35,765 nt of DNA from Myxococcus sp. CA023 (GCF_010998615.1 NZ_JAAEAH010000094.1:1-35765); one strand, 5' to 3'. Shown: positions 16,523 to 24,281, counted from the first letter of the stretch. A program made the numbers and translations. Notes: generated by a model from the letters alone, not told the origin.

Positions 16523-16873
16523 GTGTCGGACCTCGGAAAACGAATTGGGCAGCGCATCCGCGAGCTTCGGACACAGCGGCCGGAGCGCTGGACGCAGGAA
16601 GAGCTCGCTGAGCGGGCGCAGATCAGCGTGTCGTTCCTTTCCATGATCGAGCGTGGCGAGCGTGTCCCCCATGTGGAGACGCTAGCGGCCCTGGCCAACG
16701 CCCTGGGCGTGAGCCTGGGCGAGCTCTTCACGGGAACGGAGCAGACCCTTGCTCAGACGGAGGACCTCCTGCGGCCCCTGTCTGACTTCGCGCGCGCCCG
16801 TGGCCTCACCGCCCGGGACGTGGACCGTCTACTGGGCGTGGCCCGGGTGATGTTCAGCGGCACCGCCGCCTGA
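16523..16873 (+). CDS. Small XRE-family transcription regulator
   Basis: This 116-residue protein is almost only a Cro/C1-type helix-turn-helix domain: IGQRIRELRTQRPERWTQEE, LAERAQISVSFLSMIERGER, then VPHVETLAALANALGVSLGE. The C-terminal 45 residues (SDFARARGLTARDVDRLLGVARVMF) look helical and may form the dimer interface. GTG 16523 is chosen because AGGAGAAG lies 7-13 bases upstream, and the frame before it overlaps lptD in another phase without protein-like character. It lies 59 bases after lptD on the same strand. Its targets are unknown. Confidence 0.85.
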   Translation: MSDLGKRIGQRIRELRTQRPERWTQEELAERAQISVSFLSMIERGERVPHVETLAALANALGVSLGELFTGTEQTLAQTEDLLRPLSDFARARGLTARDVDRLLGVARVMFSGTAA

Positions 16874-16919
16874 CGTTGCCCCCTGGGATTCCAGGCCCTG
16901 GACGCAAGAGGGCGCCGGT

Positions 16920-16953
16920 CCACCTGTCCTGTCCTTGACTGGACGGTAGGTGG
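16920..16953 (+). terminator. Imperfect hairpin after the XRE gene
   Basis: CCACCT (16920-16925) pairs with AGGTGG (16948-16953), and CTGTCC (16929-16934) pairs with GGACGG (16941-16946, one G-U pair) around TTGACT. It is centred about 60 bases after the XRE stop and before the lipoprotein gene. There is no T-run, so termination is uncertain. A smaller CCTGG/CCAGG hairpin lies at 16882-16895. Confidence 0.3.
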
Positions 16954-17033
16954 CCCGGGAAGATGCGGAAGATGCGCTGTGCGCTGCTCGCGTACAGCCC
17001 GCTTCCTTCATCGCCTTCAAGGAGTTTCCACTG

Positions 17034-18572
17034 ATGCGTCCGGGTCTGGCCCCGTGGGTGGCCTTCGCGAGCCTGCTGTTTGTCGCATGCTCGCCGTCGG
17101 CCCCCGCCACACTTGAATTCGTGGACCAGTCACCGGCTCAGCCGCGACTGGGAGAAATCACCACGCTGCGCTTCCGCGCGGTGGACTCCCGAGGCCAGCC
17201 GCAGGCGGGTACGCCGGTGTCCTTCACGCTGGAGTCCCCCGTTCCGGGCGTCGAGCTGTCGCCCACCGAGGGTGTCACCAACACGGGTGACGGCATCGTG
17301 TCCGTGCAGATGACGGCGCGCGGCGGCCGGGTGGCCTCCGCCGTGGTCATCGCCACCGCCGGCACGGGTGCCGAGATGAAGCGGGCCGTCTCGCCGGTGG
17401 TCAGCTTCGCGGGCACCAACTCGAACTCGCGTCAGTTCACCTTCCAGTGCGGCTCGTTCTCCGGTGACGGCTCGGGTCTGCACCACGCCGTTGGCGCCTG
17501 GGACGAGACGCGCGCCCTCATCGCGGGCGTGAAGGTCCGGTGCATCGCCCACGTGGGTGATCGCAACGGTGACGGCGTGGTGGGTGCCCAGGTGTCCTTC
17601 CTCACGGAGGCGGGCACCATCGGTCCCAGCGCCGTGTCCGTCACGGACGTGGTGGGCAACGCGGAGGTCCTCTACAAGACGTCCCTGCCGCTGCCGCAGG
17701 ACGTGGAGCCGGGCATCTTCAGCTGGAACCCGCAGAAGGACGCGACCCACACGGGCGAGTACCTGGCGCCGCTGTGGATGCACCCCTTCCTCTGGGACGA
17801 GAACCCCATTGCCGCCTACGGCAACGCCCCGCAGCCCCAGCAGGACCGCCCGGAGCCGCGCCGTCCGGACCCCATCCGCCCCGGCATCGTCCTCAACCCG
17901 CGTGACAACCTGGTCTCGCTCATCGCCATCACCAGCGGTGAGGAGGCCTTCGACGACCTCAACAACAACGGCGCCTGGGACACGGGCGAGCCGTTCGAGG
18001 ACCTGACCGAGCCCTTCGTCGACAACAACGACAACGGCACGTGGGACCCGGGCGAGCGCTACGTGGACACCAACGGCGACGGTCGCTGGACGGGCAAGAA
18101 TGGCCAGCACGACGCCAGCACGCTCATCTGGGTGCAGGAGCGCATCCTCTGGACGGGCATGCCCCACGGGCTGGACAAGGACCAGACGCAGCGGCAGCTC
18201 GACCCGCCGCCCAACGCGCCGCCGCCGCTCATCAACCACTTCGGTGGCATCTCGATTTCGTTCATCGTCTCCGACCCCTGGTACAACCGCATGGCCCAGA
18301 ACAGCGGCAATGACGGTTGCAGTGGTGGCGCGTCCGGCCCCGTCACGGTGTCCCCGGCCAACACGGGCATCGCGCTGACCTACCCGTCCTTCAACTTCGA
18401 GACGTACCTGGTCAGCGATGCGCACGAGCCGCCCGCTGAAGGCCCCCCGCCGCCGGTCTTCAACCCTCCGGTTGATTGGAGGGTGACGCCCATCTGCAAG
18501 TACACGGCGGCACAGCTGGAGGGCCACGAGGCCATTGTCCAGGGACCCATCGTCCGGGGCACCGTGGAGTAG
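17034..18572 (+). CDS. Lipoprotein with Ig-like domain and Ca-binding-type Asp/Asn loops
   Basis: This 512-residue protein begins with a lipoprotein signal ending LLFVAC, with Cys19 as lipidation site (Phe at -3 is unusual). Residues about 25-120 resemble a bacterial Ig-like domain (LRFRAVDSRGQPQAGTPVSF, then VTNTGDGIVSVQMTA). Another such fold may follow around GDRNGDGVVGAQVSF. The middle has three short loops DLNNNGAWDTGE, DNNDNGTWDPGE and DTNGDGRW. They match the Dx[DN]xDG-type calcium loops seen in dockerin and thrombospondin-3 repeats. The C-terminal part is Pro-rich. ATG 17034 has AAGGAG at a good distance. It is likely a surface lipoprotein; its function is unknown. Confidence 0.75.
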   Translation: MRPGLAPWVAFASLLFVACSPSAPATLEFVDQSPAQPRLGEITTLRFRAVDSRGQPQAGTPVSFTLESPVPGVELSPTEGVTNTGDGIVSVQMTARGGRVASAVVIATAGTGAEMKRAVSPVVSFAGTNSNSRQFTFQCGSFSGDGSGLHHAVGAWDETRALIAGVKVRCIAHVGDRNGDGVVGAQVSFLTEAGTIGPSAVSVTDVVGNAEVLYKTSLPLPQDVEPGIFSWNPQKDATHTGEYLAPLWMHPFLWDENPIAAYGNAPQPQQDRPEPRRPDPIRPGIVLNPRDNLVSLIAITSGEEAFDDLNNNGAWDTGEPFEDLTEPFVDNNDNGTWDPGERYVDTNGDGRWTGKNGQHDASTLIWVQERILWTGMPHGLDKDQTQRQLDPPPNAPPPLINHFGGISISFIVSDPWYNRMAQNSGNDGCSGGASGPVTVSPANTGIALTYPSFNFETYLVSDAHEPPAEGPPPPVFNPPVDWRVTPICKYTAAQLEGHEAIVQGPIVRGTVE

Positions 18573-18588
18573 TCTCCGTCGTTTCGCC

Positions 18589-18626
18589 GGGCGGGCCCAC
18601 GAAGGCATTGACCCCAGGGCCCGCCC
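18589..18626 (+). terminator. Perfect 10-bp inverted repeat after the lipoprotein gene
   Basis: GGGCGGGCCC (18589-18598) pairs fully with GGGCCCGCCC (18617-18626) across an 18-base loop, starting 16 bases after the lipoprotein stop. It has the position and strength of a terminator but no T-run, as often in GC-rich genomes. It also lies about 55 bases before the TetR gene, so an operator role is a weaker alternative. Confidence 0.45.
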
Positions 18627-18680
18627 TCCGTAGGTTCTCCGCTGGTTGACTGGCGAATCACCCGCCGGTGGAGGACAACC

Positions 18681-19382
18681 GTGGGTCAGCAGAGCAAGCC
18701 GGCGGCGGAGAGTGGCACGCGCGAAAGCGAGCGCCGCCGCACCATCCTCCGCGCGGCCATCGACGTGTTCGCGCGCAAGGGCTACCACGGCTGCCGCATC
18801 GCGGACGTGGCGAAAGAGGCCGGCGTCGCGTACGGGCTCGTCTACCACTACTTCAAGAACAAGGATGAGCTGCTCGAGACGGTGTTCGACACCGGCTGGA
18901 GTGGCTTCGTCACGCGCGTGCGCGCGGTGGTGGAGGGCGAAGGCCCGCTGGCGGAGAAGGTCCGAGGCATCGTCGAGGTGGCCTTCGAGGCCTACCGGGT
19001 GGACCCGCGCGCGGTGAAGGTGCTCATCCTGGAGATTGCGCGCAGCCCGGCGGGCTCGCGCATCAACCGGCAGACGGCCTTCGTGGATGCCATCCGGCTC
19101 AGCTCGGCGCTCTTCAACGCCGCGCAGGAGCGGGGCGAGCTGCGGACGGGGTTGGACCCGCACCTGGCCTCCGCGCTCCTCTTCGGCAACATCGAAATGG
19201 CGCTCACCGCCTTCGTCGTGGGGCTGGCCGACGCGCGCGACCCCGACGCCCTGGAGCGGGCGAAGTCGCAGATTGCCGACTCCTTCCTTTACGGCGTCCT
19301 CACGGGTGCCCAGGCAGCGGAGGTGTCCGAATGGAAGCCGGAGAAGTCCGCTACGAAGTCCAAGGCCCCCAAGCGCTCCTGA
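18681..19382 (+). CDS. TetR-family repressor, probably of fatty-acid metabolism
   Basis: This 233-residue protein has an N-terminal TetR DNA-binding domain: RRRTILRAAIDVFARKGYHG, then CRIADVAKEAGVAYGLVYHY and FKNKDELLETVF (about 19-70). The C-terminal ligand domain (about 80-200) resembles the YsiA/FadR-like group that senses acyl-CoA. The tail is Lys/Ser-rich. GTG 18681 has GGAGG 8 bases upstream. Its 3' end overlaps the following crotonase-fold gene by 52 bases, which makes shared transcription almost certain and supports a fatty-acid or acyl-CoA ligand by context. Confidence 0.85.
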   Translation: MGQQSKPAAESGTRESERRRTILRAAIDVFARKGYHGCRIADVAKEAGVAYGLVYHYFKNKDELLETVFDTGWSGFVTRVRAVVEGEGPLAEKVRGIVEVAFEAYRVDPRAVKVLILEIARSPAGSRINRQTAFVDAIRLSSALFNAAQERGELRTGLDPHLASALLFGNIEMALTAFVVGLADARDPDALERAKSQIADSFLYGVLTGAQAAEVSEWKPEKSATKSKAPKRS

Positions 19383-20113
19383 CCATTGACCGGCCCAAGG
19401 CCCGCAACGCCTTGTCCCCGGGGGTGGTGCGCGAGCTGATGGCCGCGCTGGACCGGGCCGAATCCGACACCGCGGTGCGCGTGGTGGTGCTGACGGGCGC
19501 CGGTGAAAAGGTCTTCTGCGCGGGCGGGGACCTGGGAACCATGGCCGGTGACGAGGGCTTCCTGTCCACGCACGAGGGCCGACGTTCCTATGGACGGCTG
19601 CTGGCGCGCTTCCAGGAGCTGCGCAAGCCCACCGTGGCGCGCGTCAACGGGCACGCGCTGGCGGGTGGCCTGGGGCTGGTGCTCGCGTGCGACCTGGCCG
19701 TCGCCGTGGATGGCGCGGACCTGGGCACGCCCGAAATCGACGTGGGCCTCTTCCCGATGATGATGATGGCGCTGCTCCAGCGTCACCTGGGCCGCAAGCG
19801 TGCGTTGGAGCTGGTGCTCACCGGAGACCGGCTGCCCGCGCGCGAGGCGCTGACGTTGGGGCTGCTCAACCGCGTGGTGCCGGCCGCGGAGCTGGATGCC
19901 GCGGTGGGCACGCTCGCGGGAAAGCTGGCGGGAAAGAGCCAGGCGGTGCTGGCGTTGGGACGCCGTGCCTTCTTCACCGCCGAGGACCTGCCGCTGCCCG
20001 CCGCGCTGGAGTACCTGGCCTCGCAGCTGTCGCTGAACGTGCTAGCGGACGACGCGGGGGAGGGCATCTCCGCGTTTCTGGAGAAGCGTCCCCCGAAGTG
20101 GAACGATCGCTGA
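19331..20113 (+). CDS. Enoyl-CoA hydratase/isomerase family protein, atypical active site
   Basis: This 260-residue crotonase-fold protein has LLTIDRPKARNALSPGVV (17-34), FCAGGDLGTM for the first oxyanion strand (62-71) and VNGHALAGGLGLVLACDLAVA. The family's first catalytic Glu (in GGGCE of rat hydratase) is Gly115 here. The second Glu is kept as Glu135 in GTPEIDVGLFP. The protein may therefore be an isomerase, a thioesterase-like member or an ECHDC3-like protein rather than a classical hydratase. ATG 19331 lies inside the end of the TetR gene. The stop is 6 bases from the convergent M23 peptidase stop. Confidence 0.85.
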   Translation: MEAGEVRYEVQGPQALLTIDRPKARNALSPGVVRELMAALDRAESDTAVRVVVLTGAGEKVFCAGGDLGTMAGDEGFLSTHEGRRSYGRLLARFQELRKPTVARVNGHALAGGLGLVLACDLAVAVDGADLGTPEIDVGLFPMMMMALLQRHLGRKRALELVLTGDRLPAREALTLGLLNRVVPAAELDAAVGTLAGKLAGKSQAVLALGRRAFFTAEDLPLPAALEYLASQLSLNVLADDAGEGISAFLEKRPPKWNDR

Positions 20114-20119
20114 CGCTGG

Positions 20120-21109
20120 TTACGGCGTGTCCAGCTCGGCGTTGCCGCCCCGGGCGACGCTGGGCGGCAGGTGCGGGAAGAAGTCCAGCTTCAGCAGGCG
20201 CTCTCCGTCCACCCACAGCCCGTCCACCTTCACGCCCCAGTGCAGGTGCGGGCCGGTGACGCGGCCAGTGCTGCCCACCTTGCCCAATAGCTGGCCTTGC
20301 TTCACCTGTGTGCCCGTCTTCACGTCGATGCGGGACAGGTGGAAGTACGCCGTGTAGAGCCCCGCGCCGTGGTGCACCAGCACGGTGTTTCCCGCCGCGT
20401 AGTTGTCGCGCGCCATCACCACCGTGCCGTCGTTGGCGGCCTGCACTGGCGTGCCCGGGTCCCCGTCGATGTCCACGCCGAAGTGCTGACTGGACAGCTT
20501 TCCGTTGAAGGTGCGGCGGTCGCCGAAGGGCGCGGTGATGCGGTCCGCCCTCGGCCACGCGAAGTTCTGCGCGAAGTGCGGCGCGCTGAAGTCCTGGGCG
20601 AAGGCTTCAGCGAAGGCGCGGCGGTCCGCGGCCATGCGCTTGCGCACCGACGCGGGCGGCTTCACGTACTTGCCGGCCACGCGCAGCTCTCGAGACGGGT
20701 AGCCGGACTCCACGACATCCAGCGTGCCCGTCAGCTCCACCTGCGGCGCGCCCGGCGTGACGGGGCCCATGGCCGTCACCTGCGCCGCGCCGGGCGTCAT
20801 CTCCACCGGCAGGCCGGAGACGGCCAGATAGCCATCACCCCAGGGGAAGAAGCGCAGCGCGCGTCCAGCGAGCGTGCCGGTGGGCGGCGCCGTCATGCCG
20901 CTCACCGGCACCAGCACCGGATCCCCCGGCTTGGCTGCGCCGGGGTGCAGCGTCAGCTGGGGAGGGGCCTCCAGGGAAGCGTCCTCGCTGGACGTGCGCA
21001 CGGGGACCGAGGCGGTTTCGGTCGCACCGGCCTTCGCTCCAAGTGCGAGCAGGGCGAGTAGCAGGAAAGCGGACTTGGAATACTTCCGGCCGGGTGCGTG
21101 CGAAGGCAT
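20120..21109 (-). CDS. Exported M23-family metallopeptidase (peptidoglycan endopeptidase-like)
   Basis: This 329-residue protein has a basic start and hydrophobic segment (residues about 13-24), a signal peptide without lipobox. Residues about 50-150 are beta-rich with a duplicated look and may be a substrate-recognition domain. The LytM/M23 domain covers about 190-315. Zinc ligands are His209 and Asp213 in SQHFGVDIDG and His290 in GPHLHWG, with His257 (YFHLS) and His288 as catalytic residues. All key positions are present, so it should be an active enzyme cutting peptidoglycan crosslinks in the periplasm. The neighbouring 300 bases upstream contain its promoter. Confidence 0.9.
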   Translation of the reverse strand: MPSHAPGRKYSKSAFLLLALLALGAKAGATETASVPVRTSSEDASLEAPPQLTLHPGAAKPGDPVLVPVSGMTAPPTGTLAGRALRFFPWGDGYLAVSGLPVEMTPGAAQVTAMGPVTPGAPQVELTGTLDVVESGYPSRELRVAGKYVKPPASVRKRMAADRRAFAEAFAQDFSAPHFAQNFAWPRADRITAPFGDRRTFNGKLSSQHFGVDIDGDPGTPVQAANDGTVVMARDNYAAGNTVLVHHGAGLYTAYFHLSRIDVKTGTQVKQGQLLGKVGSTGRVTGPHLHWGVKVDGLWVDGERLLKLDFFPHLPPSVARGGNAELDTP

Positions 21110-21293
21110 GGGCCGTTTTTACACCACGTCGCGCGCAACTCTTCCCGGAGTGTGGTGTTGAGCAGCCGGACTCCTGCCCCGTCCCTCGAAGCGCTCGGCT
21201 TGTCGCCTGGGTGGGATGAAGGCCGCACGCCTCCTCTGCGCGAAGCCGACGCCAGAGGTTGTCGGTACTTGGACGACGCATCTTGTCCGCATG

Positions 21294-21320
21294 CCGCCTG
21301 CCTGGCCGCAGGGCAGGCGG
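21294..21320. other. Perfect hairpin in the divergent region 21110-21408
   Basis: The 299-base region between the M23 gene and the next plus-strand gene has no believable gene. It contains one perfect stem, CCGCCTGCC (21294-21302) with GGCAGGCGG (21312-21320), around a 9-base loop. The stem lies about 90 bases upstream of the gene at 21409. It could be an operator or a chance GC palindrome. No clear sigma-70 promoter was found here. Confidence 0.3.
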
Positions 21321-21408
21321 GCCACCAGGGCGCATTCCGTCAAGGCGTACCCGGGGGACTGGGGGCTTCCTAGCTTCTGAACGGACTCGTTGATTGGGAG
21401 ATTCGCGG

Positions 21409-21933
21409 ATGCCTCGTCCCTATAGCTTTGACCACTACCAGGTTCCGAAGACGCTGCCGGCGCCGAAGCGAAGCCTGCGTCGGCAGGACAAGGCGCGGCT
21501 GGCCCATTCCAAGGCGCATCCCGAGGCCATGGAGAGCCACGAGGGCGTTCACTACGGCAAGCGCTTCGCGGAGACGGAAGAACTCTACATCGCGCATCAG
21601 ATGGAGGCGCAGATGGAGGAACTTGCGCGGCCCGAGCCCGACGCCAAGTTCTCCCACGGCCCGGGATTCAAGGCGGCACGTGGCACGTCGAAGGGTAAGG
21701 CGCGCACGACCTCCGCGCCCGTCGTGGGAGGAACGGCGCCGATTGGCGCGCTGCCACCCACGCGCGAGCAGCCGCCGCGCGGGCGGCTGCCGGAGATTCG
21801 CGACGAGGCGGAGCACCAGCTCCAGGCCCTGCGGGGTGGACTGGGCGCCGCCGTCAAGGCCGTGTCCCGGCTCATCCTGCTGCCCGTCACGGTCGTCCGC
21901 ATGGCCGCGGGCCGCATCCTTCCTCTGTCCTGA
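21409..21933 (+). CDS. Conserved-type small basic protein of unknown function
   Basis: I do not recognise this 174-residue protein. The N-terminal half is very basic and polar (PKTLPAPKRSLRRQDKARLA), followed by an acidic helix (FAETEELYIAHQMEAQMEE). The middle is a Gly/Pro/Thr linker. The C-terminal 40 residues form a helix with heptad-like spacing (RDEAEHQLQALRGGLGAAV) that runs into the hydrophobic SRLILLPVTVVRMAAG, possibly membrane-associated. ATG 21409 has GGGAG 9-13 bases upstream. It ends 17 bases before the EEP gene, and the two may be one unit with the membrane-protein genes beyond. Confidence 0.7.
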   Translation: MPRPYSFDHYQVPKTLPAPKRSLRRQDKARLAHSKAHPEAMESHEGVHYGKRFAETEELYIAHQMEAQMEELARPEPDAKFSHGPGFKAARGTSKGKARTTSAPVVGGTAPIGALPPTREQPPRGRLPEIRDEAEHQLQALRGGLGAAVKAVSRLILLPVTVVRMAAGRILPLS

Positions 21934-21950
21934 TTGGGTGAGCGACGCGC

Positions 21951-22715
21951 GTGGAGCTGAGGCTCGTTTCGTACAACATCCATAGTGGTATCGGAACGGA
22001 CGGCCGCTTCGACCTGGGCCGCGTGGGCGCGGTGCTCCGCGAAGTGGACGCGGACATCGTCGCTCTCCAGGAGGTAGGCGATTTTCGCGCGGTGACGCCT
22101 CGGGAGGACCAGCCCGAACACCTGGCGGACATGCTCGGGCTGCACATGGCCTTTGGTCCCAATGTCGTGCGCAACGGCCGACGCTACGGCAACGCCATCC
22201 TGTCGCGGCTGCCCATCGTCAAGTCGAAGAACTACGACTTGAGCGTGGGCCGCCGCGAGCCTCGCGGCGCGCTACGCTGCGACCTGGACATCGGGGGAGG
22301 GCTGCAGCTCCACGTCTTCTCCCTCCACCTGGGCCTGCGCCTGGGTGAGCGGCGCAGGCAGGAGGCGCTGCTGTTGTCCTCGGACATCCTCCGCGATGCC
22401 GCGCGGAAGGACCCGTTGGTGGTGTGTGGAGATTTCAACTACTGGGGTAATGGCCCGGTGCCCTCGCTGGTGCGCCAGGCCATCCAGGACGCGGCGCTGG
22501 AGCTCGGCGCGCCCGCTCGCACGTATCCCACGCGCCTGCCCCTGCTGCGGCTGGACCGCATCTTCGTGGACGCGGGCGTGCGCCCGCTGTCCATCCATCC
22601 TCACCGCACGGAGTTGAGCCGGGTGGCGTCTGACCACCTGCCCCTCGTGCTGCGCTTCGAGGCCCCCATCGCCGTGGAGCCTTCCGTCTCTCCTCCTGTG
22701 CAGCTCATCGGGTAG
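21951..22715 (+). CDS. Endonuclease/exonuclease/phosphatase (EEP) family hydrolase
   Basis: This 254-residue protein has the DNase I-like fold. RLVSYNIHSGIG carries Asn9, VALQEV the metal-binding Glu41, VVCGDFNYW the Asp/Asn pair, and ASDHLPLVLRF the final Asp-His. All catalytic positions of the family are present. The compact length and the LRLVSYNIHSGIGTDGRFD start resemble EEP proteins found with phospholipid genes, rather than DNA-repair exonuclease III. There is no signal peptide, so it is likely cytoplasmic. The substrate may be a nucleic acid or a phosphodiester lipid head group. GTG 21951 fits the conserved strand; no better start exists. Confidence 0.85.
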   Translation: MELRLVSYNIHSGIGTDGRFDLGRVGAVLREVDADIVALQEVGDFRAVTPREDQPEHLADMLGLHMAFGPNVVRNGRRYGNAILSRLPIVKSKNYDLSVGRREPRGALRCDLDIGGGLQLHVFSLHLGLRLGERRRQEALLLSSDILRDAARKDPLVVCGDFNYWGNGPVPSLVRQAIQDAALELGAPARTYPTRLPLLRLDRIFVDAGVRPLSIHPHRTELSRVASDHLPLVLRFEAPIAVEPSVSPPVQLIG

Positions 22716-22727
22716 ACTGGGCGGATG

Positions 22728-22850
22728 GGCCGACGCGCGCGTTCACTGGCCGACGCTTGCGTGCGCCGGACAAAAACTCCGTGACGTGGTTGTCGCGGAA
22801 CAGGCGCATGCCTAGGTTGGCCCGCACCTGAGAGGCCGTATGCGTCGGCC
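22728..22850. promoter_or_regulatory. Three copies of GGCCGACGC upstream of the small membrane-protein cluster
   Basis: GGCCGACGC occurs at 22728-22736 and 22748-22756, two direct copies 20 bases apart (about two helical turns). It occurs again inverted as GCGTCGGCC at 22842-22850, touching the GGAGAG ribosome binding site of the next gene. All three lie in the only gap (144 bases) before a five-gene run of membrane proteins. They may be binding sites for a regulator. High GC content makes some chance repetition possible. Confidence 0.35.
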
Positions 22851-22859
22851 GGAGAGCGC

Positions 22860-23321
22860 ATGCACGTGGGAAGTGAACAGGCAGAGCGCGGGATTTCCGC
22901 GCTCGTCGGGCGCATGGCCGACGGCTTCAGCCGGCTGGTGACGCAGCACCTGCAGCTGGCGCGCATGGAGCTGGCCGAGGACGTCAAGGCCACGGGCCTG
23001 GACGTTGCGATGATCGTGGCCTTCGTGCCCTTCATCCTCGTGGGTTATGGCTTCGTGTGCGCGGCGCTGGCGGCGTGGCTGTCCACGTGGTTGGGATGGT
23101 CCGGAGCGCTGGCTGGAATCGGCCTGCTGAATCTGGTGGGAGGCGCGGGCGGCGCGATGTGGGCGGTGAACCGTCTGAAGGCGCGCCGGATGATGGACGA
23201 TACGTCGCAGGAGCTCTCTCTCAGCGTGGCCGCGCTCACCAACGCCGTCCCCAACGCATCCGTGAATGCGCTCCAGGGGACGAACCGTGAAATCTTCAAG
23301 GAGCCCCCGCATGGCCGGTAG
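22860..23321 (+). CDS. Phage-holin-like / YqjE-type (DUF1469) membrane protein
   Basis: This 153-residue protein has a polar amphipathic N-terminal helix (LVGRMADGFSRLVTQHLQLARMELAEDV). Two membrane spans follow, around residues 48-75 (AMIVAFVPFILVGYGFVCAA) and 81-103 (ALAGIGLLNLVGGAGGAMWAV), and then a cytoplasmic helix. This plan is that of the putative Actinobacterial-holin-X/YqjE family, known as small inner-membrane proteins of unclear function often beside YqjD-type proteins. It is not evidence for a phage. ATG 22860 has GGAGAG upstream. It is the first of five small membrane-protein genes and its end overlaps the next gene by 11 bases. Confidence 0.75.
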   Translation: MHVGSEQAERGISALVGRMADGFSRLVTQHLQLARMELAEDVKATGLDVAMIVAFVPFILVGYGFVCAALAAWLSTWLGWSGALAGIGLLNLVGGAGGAMWAVNRLKARRMMDDTSQELSLSVAALTNAVPNASVNALQGTNREIFKEPPHGR

Positions 23322-23532
23322 CAATGGACAGCCCAAGGCCTACAGCCCCCGCAGCAGCGCGGACCTGCGTGCCGAAATCGAGCGCACGCGCGCTGAGCTG
23401 GCCACGTCCGTGAGTGCCCTTCGCGAAGAAGTGGCCGTGGCCGCCGACTGGCGCCAGTGGGTGAGCCGCAATCCCTACGCGTGTGTAGGCGCGGCGTTCG
23501 TGGTGGGCCTGTGGTTGGGCTCGCGCGACTGA
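23311..23532 (+). CDS. Small DUF3618-like single-span membrane protein
   Basis: This 73-residue protein has SSADLRAEIERTRAELATSV (15-34), the typical DUF3618 opening helix. A C-terminal span follows in RNPYACVGAAFVVGLWLGSRD. The Asn-Pro followed by a Gly-rich span and a charged end is shared with the next two proteins. ATG 23311 has AAGGAG 6-7 bases upstream and overlaps the holin-like gene by 11 bases. The function of DUF3618 proteins is not known; membrane anchoring with a soluble helix is what can be seen. Confidence 0.75.
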   Translation: MAGSNGQPKAYSPRSSADLRAEIERTRAELATSVSALREEVAVAADWRQWVSRNPYACVGAAFVVGLWLGSRD

Positions 23533-23570
23533 CGACTGCCGTAGTACCCCCAATTGAGGAGATGGCTTCG

Positions 23571-23771
23571 ATGGAGATGAATCCGCAGCAGATGGCCGAC
23601 AAGGCGCGTGAGCTTCAGGACCGCGTGGTGCCGCAGATAGACGAGGCCCGTCAGAACATCGTGGACCTGAACAACCGCGTGGTGAGCTTCATCCGCGCCA
23701 ATCCCGGCACGTGCCTGCTGGGCGCCGTGGCCGTGGGTTTCCTCGTCGGACGCATTGCCTCGCGCCGCTGA
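23571..23771 (+). CDS. Small YqjD/ElaB-like single-span membrane protein
   Basis: This protein of 66 residues (69 if it starts at ATG 23562) has a helix MADKARELQDRVVPQIDEARQ and then the C-terminal span RANPGTCLLGAVAVGFLVGR ending IASRR. The order of polar helix, Asn-Pro, Gly-zipper span and basic end is that of YqjD/ElaB/DUF883 proteins. In E. coli these are stationary-phase, ribosome-associated inner-membrane proteins. ATG 23571 is preferred because GAGGAG is 9 bases upstream of it and touches the ATG at 23562. Confidence 0.7.
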   Translation: MEMNPQQMADKARELQDRVVPQIDEARQNIVDLNNRVVSFIRANPGTCLLGAVAVGFLVGRIASRR

Positions 23772-23806
23772 AGACGCGCGCTGGAACCACACGAGAGGGT
23801 GAACGC

Positions 23807-24241
23807 ATGACGACGTTTCCAGGTGCATCGGGCAATGGCACGCCGCAGGACCCGCAGGGCGGCGGCTTCGGGCAGCGAGTGGACCACATTGGCAGCGACG
23901 CGCAGCAGCTCTGGTCCGACGCGCGCGGCGCGGTGACGGACTTGGGGCAGACGCTGGACCTGCGGGGGCGCGTGGAGCGCAATCCGTACGGGATGATGGC
24001 GGCCGCCGTGGGCGTCGGCTATCTGCTGGGCGGCGGGCTCTTCACGCCGCTGACGGCGCGCATCCTCCGGCTCGGCGTGCGCCTCGCGGCGCTGCCACTG
24101 GTCAAGGATGAACTGTTGGGCATGGCGGAATCGGCCTTCCAGGGCTATCAGACTGGACGTGGTATGGCTGGTCCGGGCCCGCAGGGCTCCGCCTCGGCGA
24201 ACGCCACTTCCGCAGGCACTCCTCGCCCGCCGACGTACTGA
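23807..24241 (+). CDS. Small membrane protein sharing the Asn-Pro/glycine motif
   Basis: This 144-residue protein has a Gly/Pro-rich start and a polar helix (VDHIGSDAQQLWSDARGAVTD). RGRVERNPYGMMAAAVGVGY then leads into LLGGGLFTPLTARILRLGVR. The ERNPY...GVGYLLGG block is the same module as in the two preceding proteins. A second hydrophobic helix (LRLGVRLAALPLVKDELLGM) may lie along the membrane. The C-terminus is a Gly/Ser/Pro tail. ATG 23807 has GAGAGGG upstream. No known family was recognised beyond this module. Confidence 0.65.
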   Translation: MTTFPGASGNGTPQDPQGGGFGQRVDHIGSDAQQLWSDARGAVTDLGQTLDLRGRVERNPYGMMAAAVGVGYLLGGGLFTPLTARILRLGVRLAALPLVKDELLGMAESAFQGYQTGRGMAGPGPQGSASANATSAGTPRPPTY

Positions 24242-24281
24242 GGCCGGGCTTTCCTCCACCCCACAACCCCCGGAGTCTCAA

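Noticed and set aside
18646..18674. TTGACT before the TetR gene as a promoter
   Set aside because: No -10-like sequence occurs at 16-18 bases downstream; the spot falls on GC-rich ribosome binding sequence.
22747..22756. Sigma-54-like promoter (TGGC...TTGC) before the small membrane-protein cluster
   Set aside because: GG and GC are 9 rather than 10 bases apart, and this spacing is strict for sigma-54.
22860..23321. Holin-like gene as a sign of a prophage
   Set aside because: No phage structural, integrase or lysis genes are nearby. The YqjE/holin-X group is chromosomal and sits here with DUF3618 and YtxH-type genes.
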